From: Devosia sp.
GTDB taxonomy: Bacteria > Pseudomonadota > Alphaproteobacteria > Rhizobiales > Devosiaceae
Assembly: GCA_017794705.1 (NCBI GenBank)
Contig: CP051235.1
Coordinates: 1,923,010 to 1,987,009 of the forward strand
Direction of reading: 5' to 3'
Length of the DNA: 64,000 nt
Shown: piece by piece, positions 57,745 through 64,000 of the stretch
How the letters are laid out: every line of letters begins with the position of its first letter
How positions within the stretch are numbered: position 1 is the stretch's first letter
The notes under the pieces: model-generated
Told to the model about the DNA's origin: nothing
The model's database searches: none
The model's input: the letters and a program-made list of their open reading frames with translations, nothing else
Translations under genes and position numbers: made by a program

Positions 57745-58209
57745 ATGCAGCTGGACGAAGCGGCACATATTCTGGGAGCCGCCGATTTCTTTTCGATCTG
57801 CGATCTTGAGCAGCGGCGCATGCTGGCCTTTGGCAGCGACCGTCAAGTGCTCAAGGCGGGCGAGGTACTGTTCCGGATCGGGGACGTGACGCCCGGTGCC
57901 TACGTTCTGATCTCCGGTGCGCTGGTTTCGCGCGACAAGCATCCCAAGGAAGCCGGTGCCCATAGCGTCGAGATCGACCAGCCCGGAACGGTAATCGGTG
58001 AATTGGCGATGATCGCCAAGCACCCCCGGCGCTCGACGGTGACCGCCAAAACAGATGTCGAACTGTTGCTGGTGCCGCGCGAGACCTTCTCAAAGCTGAT
58101 GCAGCAATTCCCCGATCTGGCGGCCAAGGCGGCTGCCAAGGTGCAGGGTGACCTGCAGACCTATATCGGCTCGGTCAAAAGCATGGGCCCGAAGTTCTCC
58201 AGCAAGTAG
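57745..58209 (+). CDS. Stand-alone cyclic-nucleotide-binding domain protein
   Basis: A 154-residue protein made almost entirely of one cNMP-binding (CRP-type) beta roll: FFSICDLEQRRMLAFGSDRQVLKAGEVLFRIGDVTPGAYVLISGALV, then GTVIGELAMIAKHPRRSTVTAKTDVELLLVPRETFSKLMQQFP. The phosphate-binding cassette GELAMI-x5-RRST is intact, so cAMP or cGMP binding is plausible. No DNA-binding or channel domain follows; only a short helical tail ends it. It lies 128 bases after cenR. Its partner is unknown. Confidence 0.88.
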   Translation: MQLDEAAHILGAADFFSICDLEQRRMLAFGSDRQVLKAGEVLFRIGDVTPGAYVLISGALVSRDKHPKEAGAHSVEIDQPGTVIGELAMIAKHPRRSTVTAKTDVELLLVPRETFSKLMQQFPDLAAKAAAKVQGDLQTYIGSVKSMGPKFSSK

Positions 58210-58213
58210 CGTA

Positions 58214-59017
58214 CTAGTCGAGTCGCACGATCACCGGAACGTGGTCAGAAGGCTTTTCGGCGTAGCCGCGATAGGGCCTGAGGATCTCGGCGCCTGAGGA
58301 GTGTTGGGCGACATCCGGGGTCGACCAGACATGATCAAGTCGGCGGCCCTTGTCTGCGGCATCCCAATCCTTGGCCCGGTAGGACCACCAGGAATAAATC
58401 CGCTGATCGTAGGGAACGTGCCGTCGCACAAGGTCGACCCAGCCGCGGCGGTCGCGCAGATCGTCCAGCAGGCCGCTTTCGAGCGGGGTGTGCGAGACGA
58501 CTTTGAGCAGCTGCTTGTGTCCCCAAACATCCATTTCATGCGGCGCGATATTGAAGTCGCCGGCGATCAACTGTCCCTTGTCGAAATCCTTCTCATCGAA
58601 CCAGGCGCTCATCTCGGCGAGAAATTTCAGCTTGTGATCGAACTTGGGATTGATGGTCGGGTCGGGTTCATCACCACCCGCCGGGATGTAGAAATTGTGG
58701 AGGGTGACCGGCCCGCGGCCGTAGTCGAGCTTGGCGGAGACATGGCGCGCCTCGTCAATCTCGCAGAAGGTGCGGGGCGCGATTTCCGTCAGCGGGAACT
58801 TTGAGAGGATGGCGACGCCATGATAGGCCTTCTGGCCATGCACCGCCTGATGCACATAGCCGAGCCGTTCAAACTCGGCGCCGGGAAACTGGTCGTTGGT
58901 GCATTTGATTTCCTGCAGCGCCAGCACATCGGGCTGCGCGCGGTCAAGAAATTCAAGCACCATCGGCTGGCGCAGGCGGACAGAATTGATGTTCCAGGTG
59001 GCAAAGCTTAGGGGCAT
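58214..59017 (-). CDS. xth: Exodeoxyribonuclease III (AP endonuclease)
   Basis: A 267-residue Mg-dependent endonuclease/exonuclease/phosphatase-fold enzyme that cuts DNA at abasic sites. Motifs are FATWNINSVRLRQ, VLALQEIKCTNDQFP with the metal Glu, YHGVAILSK, IAGDFNIAPHEMDVW with Asp and Asn, RRLDHVWSTP, and SDHVPVIVRLD with the catalytic Asp-His pair. It is four bases from the convergent cNMP-binding gene and follows lolA on the same strand. Confidence 0.97.
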   Translation of the reverse strand: MPLSFATWNINSVRLRQPMVLEFLDRAQPDVLALQEIKCTNDQFPGAEFERLGYVHQAVHGQKAYHGVAILSKFPLTEIAPRTFCEIDEARHVSAKLDYGRGPVTLHNFYIPAGGDEPDPTINPKFDHKLKFLAEMSAWFDEKDFDKGQLIAGDFNIAPHEMDVWGHKQLLKVVSHTPLESGLLDDLRDRRGWVDLVRRHVPYDQRIYSWWSYRAKDWDAADKGRRLDHVWSTPDVAQHSSGAEILRPYRGYAEKPSDHVPVIVRLD

Positions 59018-59042
59018 GGGTCACGCGGGCTGGAAATGAACA

Positions 59043-59081
59043 GGGTGGATTTATGCGGCAGCGCCGCCTTTCAGTCCACCC
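59043..59081 (-). terminator. Nested inverted repeat after lolA, possible terminator
   Basis: GGGTGGA (59043-59049) pairs with TCCACCC (59075-59081), and inside the loop GCGGC / GCCGC can form a second stem. It lies in the 75-base gap between lolA and xth. There is no clear T run on the minus strand, so termination is only possible. Confidence 0.3.
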
Positions 59082-59092
59082 GGTTTGATCAG

Positions 59093-59713
59093 CTATTGTG
59101 ACGTGGTGGAAGTGTAGTCGGCCGGGATCGAGAAAAAGGCCCGGGGAATTTCAACGTCCGTCACTGTGTCGTAGATCGAAAAGGTCAGCTCCTGTCCGCT
59201 CGGTTCGGTCAGCGTCCACTGCCAGAGATCCTTGGTTTCCTTTTCAAAGATCAGGGTGACTTCCACCGATCCCATCGGGCTTTCATCGACCAGCGAGATG
59301 GCGATGAATGTGTCCGTGGTCACCACGTCGGAGAGGTTGGCTTCGAGAAGGTTGATCTGGTCACCAAGAAACTGGCGCAGCGGAACGGTCTCCTGCGGAT
59401 AGGCATATTTGGTCTTTTCCTCGCGATTGAGGACATAGAAGCCTGCCCCCTGCGAGACAATCTCTTCGCGCGACGGCGGACCGTAGCGGAAGTTGACCTT
59501 GTTGGGGCGCTCCAGGAAGAAGGTGCCTTCGACACGATTACCTGCTCCGTCAATCTGCAGGAACCGGCCGGCCATGGTGCGGATCTGGGAATTGTACTCA
59601 CCGATCTCGCGAATGAGCTGCTGTTCTTCCTCGGTCAGGGGGCGATCCAGTGCGAACGCAGGACCGGTGAGCGTGAACAGGGCAGCAATCAGCAGGAATG
59701 TGCGGCGAATCAT
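59093..59713 (-). CDS. lolA: LolA-like outer-membrane lipoprotein carrier
   Basis: A 206-residue periplasmic protein with a signal peptide (RRTFLLIAALFTLTGPAFA). It shows the LolA-fold pattern in GRFLQIDGAGNRVEGTFFLERPNKVNFRYGPPSREEIVSQGAGFYVLNREEKTKYAYPQ and VEVTLIFEKETKDLWQWTLTEPSGQELTFSIYD. LolA shuttles lipoproteins across the periplasm. Its place between ftsK and xth is the usual one in Rhizobiales. It is 119 bases after ftsK; a parS-like sequence lies in that gap. Confidence 0.88.
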   Translation of the reverse strand: MIRRTFLLIAALFTLTGPAFALDRPLTEEEQQLIREIGEYNSQIRTMAGRFLQIDGAGNRVEGTFFLERPNKVNFRYGPPSREEIVSQGAGFYVLNREEKTKYAYPQETVPLRQFLGDQINLLEANLSDVVTTDTFIAISLVDESPMGSVEVTLIFEKETKDLWQWTLTEPSGQELTFSIYDTVTDVEIPRAFFSIPADYTSTTSQ

Positions 59714-59806
59714 GTGTTTTCTCCGGGTGCCTCGTGGACCCTATGACTGAAGAATGCGGCAAGACAGAGAAGATTGAAACGTTGGGCAAACGGCGAACCA
59801 GCCGAA

Positions 59807-59822
59807 CGTTTCACGTGAATCC
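59807..59822. promoter_or_regulatory. Degenerate parS-like site between ftsK and lolA
   Basis: CGTTTCACGTGAATCC agrees with the parS consensus at 13 of 16 bases and shares its last 15 bases with the copy inside leuS. Unlike that copy it is intergenic, 11 bases after the ftsK stop codon, so coding constraint cannot explain it. Confidence 0.4.
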
Positions 59823-59832
59823 TTTGGCCTGC

Positions 59833-62421
59833 TCAGTCCACACCGTCGCCGACCAGCACCTCGCGTTTGCCGGCATGGTTCGCGGGTGAAATCACCCCTT
59901 CGTTTTCCATGCGCTCAATCAGGGTGGCGGCGCGATTGTAGCCGATCGAAAGGCGGCGCTGGATATAGGAGGTTGAGGCCTTCTTGTCGTTGAGAACGAT
60001 GTTGACCGCCTTGTCGTAAAGTTCGTCGCCGGTGCTGCTGCCGCCGTCAAAACTGTCGGGATACTCGGCGGCCAGTTCCGCTTCTTCGGTGACCGATTCG
60101 AGATAGTCGGGCGTTCCTTGTTCCTTGAGGTGCGCGACTACATCCTCGACTTCCTCGTCCGCCACGAATGGACCGTGCAAACGACGGATGCGTCCACCGC
60201 CGGCCATATAGAGCATGTCGCCCATGCCGAGCAGCTGTTCGGCGCCCTGTTCACCCAGAATGGTGCGCGAGTCGATCTTAGAGGTGACCTGGAAGGAAAT
60301 GCGTGTCGGGAAGTTGGCCTTGATGGTGCCGGTGATGACGTCCACCGAAGGCCGCTGGGTGGCCATGATCAGGTGGATGCCCGCGGCGCGGGCCATCTGG
60401 GCCAGACGCTGGATGGCGCCCTCGATGTCCTTGCCGGCGACCATCATCAGGTCCGCCATTTCGTCAACGATGACAACAATGAAGGGCAACGGTTCGAGAT
60501 CGAATTCCTCGCTCTCGTAAATCGCTTCGCCGGTTTCGCGGTTGAAGCCGGTCTGCACGGTGCGCGAAATGATCTCGCCCTTTTTCTTGGCCTCGGCGAC
60601 GCGATTGTTGAATCCGTCGATGTTGCGCACACCGATCTTGGACATCTTGCGGTAGCGGTCTTCCATCTCGCGTACCGCCCACTTGAGTGCTGTCACCGCC
60701 TTGGACGGATCGGTCACAACGGGGCTGAGCAGATGCGGGATACCGTCATAGACCGAGAGTTCGAGCATCTTGGGATCGATCATAATCAGGCGACACTGTT
60801 CCGGTGTCATCCGATAAAGCAGCGACAGGATCATGGTGTTGATGCCCACCGATTTGCCTGAACCGGTGGTGCCGGCGATCAACAGATGCGGCATGCGCGC
60901 CAGGTCGGCGATCACCGGTTCGCCACCGATGGTCTTGCCGAGGCAGATGGGCAATTTGCCCTTGATCTTTTCGAAGTCGGAGGAGGCCAGCATCTCGCGC
61001 AGGAACACGGTCTCGCGGGTCTGGTTCGGCAGTTCGATGCCGATGGCGTTGCGGCCGGGCACGACAGCGACACGGGCGGAGACCGCGCTCATCGAGCGGG
61101 CGATATCGTCGGCCAGCGAAATGACGCGGCTCGACTTGATGCCGGGCGCGGGCTCCAGTTCGTAGAGCGTGACCACGGGACCTGGACGCACATTGATGAT
61201 GTCGCCCTTGACGCCGAAGTCCTCCAGTACGCCTTCAAGCTGACGGGCGCGGGCCTCAAGCTGTTCGGGCTGGTGCTCGGGACGCACGCCTTCGCTGGTC
61301 GGCTCGGCCAACAACGACAATTCGGGAAGCTGGAAGCCTTCCTCCGCGAGCAGCGAGCCCTGCGCCTCGGAAGCCACGCGGCGGCCGGGCCGGATCTTGG
61401 CCTGGGGCCGGGCAACGCGTTTCACGGTACGCGGGTCTTCAACGATACCACCCTGCTCGACGATATGGCGGGCGATCTGGTCATCTTCGTAGATGTCCAC
61501 CTCGTCATAGTCGGCGTAATCGTCTTCAGACCCGGCCGCGAAACGGTCTGTGTCCGCCACCAGGTCAGAATTGTCGTCGAGCGCGGGCTCCCGGCGTTCG
61601 CCGGTGATTGCGCCGTCAAGGTTGGGTTCGATGGCTTCGCGCCGCCAGGTCTGGGCTTCCGCTTCCTCGGCATCGCGAGCGCGCTGCCGAGCAGCCTCGC
61701 GGGCACGCCGCCAGGCGGTTCGGGCACTCAGGCCCATATGCATCAAGCCACCAAATACAATGTCGAAAAAGCCGGTCCGCAGACGCGGGTCGGCGCTGGG
61801 CGAGTCGTCCTCCTCGAACGTCTCGGGTTCGCCCGGTGCATGCAGTGAACGCAGACCCATGGCAATCCACAACAGGGCCAAAGCCGGGGCGCCAAGAATC
61901 AGCGCGTAGACCGTGGCCATCAGCGGGCTGGGCGGCTGACCGGTGACGGCGGTGGCGATACCGGAGAACAGACCGCCGACAAGGCCACCCAAGCCGGTTG
62001 GTAGCGGCCAGGTGGCGGGTGGCGCGATGAAGGCTAAGAGACCGGCCCATACGAGGAGCGCTCCGGCATAAGAGAGGAGCCGCAAGACGAAAGCGGAGGG
62101 AACCCGCTTTTTGGTCAGGCCCCACGCCCAGACGGCCGGCGGAACGATTGCGACGAGCGAGGCCAGCCCAAGGAACTGCATGGCCAGATCGGCAAGGGTG
62201 GCGCCGGGCAGGCCAAGCCAGTTTTGCGGGCTCTTGTCGTTGGCGAAGCTGAGGCTGGGATCACCCACCGTCCAGGAGATCAGGGCCGCCAGAACAAGGG
62301 CGACGCCGAGGCAGGCCATAAGCCCGATGAGGCGCAGAGGAATACGTACCGCCACGAAGGCGGAGGCAGTTTCATCGTCGCTGATTTTGGGTTCGTAAAG
62401 GGTCGGGGTGCGCGCGGCCAT
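59833..62421 (-). CDS. ftsK: DNA translocase FtsK
   Basis: An 862-residue septal DNA pump that clears chromosome termini and activates XerCD. Residues about 27-190 carry four membrane segments (for example [22 protein letters not shown]). An acidic linker follows. The RecA-like motor has Walker [16 protein letters not shown] and Walker [16 protein letters not shown], with [22 protein letters not shown]. The C-terminal gamma winged helix ([31 protein letters not shown]) reads KOPS sites. A near-match CtrA box is about 55 bases upstream. Confidence 0.97.
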   Translation of the reverse strand: MAARTPTLYEPKISDDETASAFVAVRIPLRLIGLMACLGVALVLAALISWTVGDPSLSFANDKSPQNWLGLPGATLADLAMQFLGLASLVAIVPPAVWAWGLTKKRVPSAFVLRLLSYAGALLVWAGLLAFIAPPATWPLPTGLGGLVGGLFSGIATAVTGQPPSPLMATVYALILGAPALALLWIAMGLRSLHAPGEPETFEEDDSPSADPRLRTGFFDIVFGGLMHMGLSARTAWRRAREAARQRARDAEEAEAQTWRREAIEPNLDGAITGERREPALDDNSDLVADTDRFAAGSEDDYADYDEVDIYEDDQIARHIVEQGGIVEDPRTVKRVARPQAKIRPGRRVASEAQGSLLAEEGFQLPELSLLAEPTSEGVRPEHQPEQLEARARQLEGVLEDFGVKGDIINVRPGPVVTLYELEPAPGIKSSRVISLADDIARSMSAVSARVAVVPGRNAIGIELPNQTRETVFLREMLASSDFEKIKGKLPICLGKTIGGEPVIADLARMPHLLIAGTTGSGKSVGINTMILSLLYRMTPEQCRLIMIDPKMLELSVYDGIPHLLSPVVTDPSKAVTALKWAVREMEDRYRKMSKIGVRNIDGFNNRVAEAKKKGEIISRTVQTGFNRETGEAIYESEEFDLEPLPFIVVIVDEMADLMMVAGKDIEGAIQRLAQMARAAGIHLIMATQRPSVDVITGTIKANFPTRISFQVTSKIDSRTILGEQGAEQLLGMGDMLYMAGGGRIRRLHGPFVADEEVEDVVAHLKEQGTPDYLESVTEEAELAAEYPDSFDGGSSTGDELYDKAVNIVLNDKKASTSYIQRRLSIGYNRAATLIERMENEGVISPANHAGKREVLVGDGVD

Positions 62422-62474
62422 ACGTCAAACGCTCGATACTCGGTCACATGAACCGGCATGCTAGCGTTTTGTGG

Positions 62475-62490
62475 TTAATCGCAGACTAAC
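62475..62490 (-). promoter_or_regulatory. Near-match CtrA box upstream of ftsK
   Basis: On the minus strand the site reads GTTAGTCTGCGATTAA (TTAG, seven bases, TTAA): one base off the double TTAA. It lies about 55 bases before the ftsK ATG, suited to promoter control. ftsK belongs to the CtrA regulon in Caulobacter. GGTTA/TAACC arms also make it an inverted repeat. Confidence 0.4.
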
Positions 62491-62520
62491 CAAAAGGCCC
62501 GCACCGGGATGGCGCGGGCC
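62490..62520 (-). terminator. Intrinsic terminator of amt
   Basis: GGCCCGC (62496-62502) and GCGGGCC (62514-62520) form a 7-bp GC stem with an 11-base loop. On the minus strand it is followed by TTTTGG. It lies about 30 bases after the amt stop codon. Confidence 0.8.
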
Positions 62521-62550
62521 TTCGTTGTTTTGCCGGTGCAACGTTCGGCG

Positions 62551-63852
62551 TCAGGCGACGCTTTCGCCGTGCTGGGTGATGTCGAGACCCTCTTCTTCTT
62601 CCGAATCAGTGGGCCGCAAGCCGATGGTCAGCTTGATGACATAAAGGATGACTGCCGAGGCGATGGCAGTCCAGACGATGGTGACGATGACACCATAGGC
62701 CTGGGTGATGATGTTGGCGCCCTCACCCGCTCCATTGATGGCCACATCCGCGAATACACCGGTCAGCAAAGCACCGATGATGCCACCGACACCATGCACG
62801 CCGAAGGCGTCGAGACTGTCGTCATAGCCAAGGGCCTGCTTCAGTTTGGCGGCGGCGAAATAACAGCCGACACCGGAGATAATGCCGATGACAAGGGCAC
62901 CTGACGGATTGACGAAGCCGGAGGCCGGGGTGACCGCCACAAGACCTGCGACCGCACCGGAGATGATGCCCAGAACCGACGGCTTCTTGACCACGAACCA
63001 CTCGGCGAACATCCAGGCCAGGGCCGCACCGGCGGTGGCGACCTGTGTGTTCATCATCGCAGCAGCGGCGAGGCCGTCAGCAGCCAACTCGGAACCGGCG
63101 TTGAAGCCGAACCAGCCGACCCAGAGCAGCGAAGCACCGATTACCGAGTAGGTCAGGTTGTGCGGCGCCATGTTCTTTTCGCCATAGCCCTTGCGTTTGC
63201 CGATGATCAGCGCACAGACAAGACCGGCGACACCGGCGTTGATGTGCACAACGGTGCCCCCGGCGAAGTCGAGAACGCCCGCATCGGACAGGAAGCCGCC
63301 GCCCCAGACCCAGTGGGCCACGGGCGCATAGACGACGATCGACCAGACAACCATGAAGATGAGCATGGCCGAGAATTTCATGCGCTCGGCAAAGGCGCCG
63401 GCAATCAGCGCCGGGGTGATGATGGCAAAGGTCATTTGAAACATGGAAAAGACATAGGTCGGGATGGTGCCAGAGACCGAATCGACGCCGACGTCATTGT
63501 GCATGATGCTGCCGAGCCCGCCGACGAAGGCGTTGAGCGTACCGCCGTCCGAAAAGGCCAGCGAATAGCCGATCACAAACCAGACGATGGTCATGGCGCA
63601 GGTGATGGCAAAGCTTTGCATGATCGTGGCCAGCACGTTTTTCTTGCGCACCATGCCGCCATAAAAAAGGGCAAGCCCCGGAATGGTCATGAGCAACACC
63701 AGCGCTGTGGCCACCAGCATCCAGGCCGTGTCACCGGCATTGATGGCGGGCGCCACCTCCTCGGCTGCGTCCTGGGCAAAGGCCGGCAGGGCCGCCCCCA
63801 GAGTGAAGAGCGCCGGCAGGGCCAGACGCGCCACAAGAGAATTGATTTTCAT
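62551..63852 (-). CDS. amt: Ammonium transporter (Amt/MEP family)
   Basis: A 433-residue inner-membrane ammonium channel with a cleaved signal (LALPALFTLGAALPAFAQ) and eleven expected helices. Landmarks are NAGDTAWMLVATALVLLMTIPGLALFYGGMVRKKN, FAFAERMKFSA-like AFAERMKFSAMLIF, GAGGTVVHINAGVAGLV-like FAGGTVVHINAGVAGLV with a pore His, and DDSLDAFGVHGVGGIIGALLTGVF with the second pore His. The ATG at 63852 has GGAG upstream. It follows glnK by 25 bases, the universal glnK-amtB pair, under nitrogen control. Confidence 0.97.
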   Translation of the reverse strand: MKINSLVARLALPALFTLGAALPAFAQDAAEEVAPAINAGDTAWMLVATALVLLMTIPGLALFYGGMVRKKNVLATIMQSFAITCAMTIVWFVIGYSLAFSDGGTLNAFVGGLGSIMHNDVGVDSVSGTIPTYVFSMFQMTFAIITPALIAGAFAERMKFSAMLIFMVVWSIVVYAPVAHWVWGGGFLSDAGVLDFAGGTVVHINAGVAGLVCALIIGKRKGYGEKNMAPHNLTYSVIGASLLWVGWFGFNAGSELAADGLAAAAMMNTQVATAGAALAWMFAEWFVVKKPSVLGIISGAVAGLVAVTPASGFVNPSGALVIGIISGVGCYFAAAKLKQALGYDDSLDAFGVHGVGGIIGALLTGVFADVAINGAGEGANIITQAYGVIVTIVWTAIASAVILYVIKLTIGLRPTDSEEEEGLDITQHGESVA

Positions 63853-63877
63853 TGTTGTCTCCAAAGGTACGGGCGCG

Positions 63878-64000
63878 TCAAAGCGCTGAGGCACCGGTTT
63901 CACCGGTGCGGATACGGGTGACCTGCTCGAGGTCGAGCGCGAAGATCTTGCCGTCGCCGATCTTGCCGGTGTTGGCTGCGTCCTTGACGGCCTGGGTCAC
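63878..64000 (-). CDS. glnK: P-II nitrogen regulatory protein GlnK, C-terminal part (runs off right edge)
   Basis: The last 40 residues of a P-II signal protein: VTQAVKDAANTGKIGDGKIF followed by ALDLEQVTRIRTGETGASAL. The GKIGDGKIF segment and the RIRTGE end are P-II signatures that bind ATP/ADP. Directly upstream of amt, it is GlnK-type: it blocks the Amt channel when nitrogen is plentiful and is controlled by uridylylation of a loop outside the window. Confidence 0.95.
   Translation of the reverse strand: MTQAVKDAANTGKIGDGKIFALDLEQVTRIRTGETGASAL

Overview
The window is a 64 kb stretch of dense, high-GC chromosome from an alphaproteobacterium, almost certainly of the order Hyphomicrobiales (Rhizobiales). 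Gene orders typical of that order recur: rdgB-rph divergent from hrcA-grpE, dnaK-dnaJ, hisB-hisH-hisA-hisF-hisE-coaA divergent from hslV-GNAT-hslU, maf-aroE-coaE-dnaQ facing secB, and hemE-hemJ-rho-mnmE-mnmG-rsmG-parA-parB. CtrA-type boxes and GANTC sites also fit. A Devosia/Pelagibacterium-like lineage is possible, but that is a guess from gene order and not shown by the sequence. Nearly everything is core genome. I see no prophage, insertion sequence, CRISPR array, tRNA or rRNA.

Layout. 1-2.8 kb: pentose/aldose module (partial xylB, a LacI-type regulator, galM). 2.8-9.6 kb: cyclopropane fatty acid synthase, a cold-shock/DUF1294 fusion, comM, a sulfotransferase, a GH25 lipoprotein, an NTF2-fold protein and a MarC protein. 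9.6-15.8 kb: gshB-yraN-rsmI, divergent from an LpoA/LppC-type lipoprotein, then hemW-rdgB-rph. 15.9-21.9 kb: heat-shock block hrcA, grpE, dnaK, dnaJ, with RpoH-like promoters before grpE and dnaK and an AlkB homologue on the other strand. 22-29 kb: a flavin reductase, a low-GC methyltransferase islet, pyrF, dapB-gpmA, an Ada-like regulator/methyltransferase, nth and a PfkB kinase. 29.0-29.9 kb: gene-free stretch rich in palindromic repeats. 29.9-37.1 kb: his operon plus coaA, and hslVU. 37.1-42.8 kb: XRE-Smr-Tim44, fxsA, secB, dnaQ-coaE-aroE-maf.

42.83-43.28 kb is the probable chromosomal replication origin. It is a 446-base gene-free gap between maf and hemE with DnaA-like boxes, two full CtrA boxes (TTAA-N7-TTAAC), four GANTC sites and an AT-rich stretch. 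Genes on both sides point away from it for several kilobases. To its right, 43.3-56 kb carries haem, Rho, tRNA-modification, ParABS, holA, lptE and leuS genes. Three strong parS sites lie at 47.5-49.6 kb, next to the parA and parB genes whose products should use them, and two degenerate copies lie further right. 56-64 kb holds yggS, a CenR-like response regulator, a cyclic-nucleotide-binding protein, xth, lolA, ftsK (with a near-match CtrA box), amt and the end of glnK.

The clearest themes beyond gene content are the origin/partition/cell-cycle signals (oriC, CtrA boxes including one before the GH25 gene, parS) and a dispersed hairpin repeat family with compensatory stem changes. No wholly novel multi-gene system was recognised.
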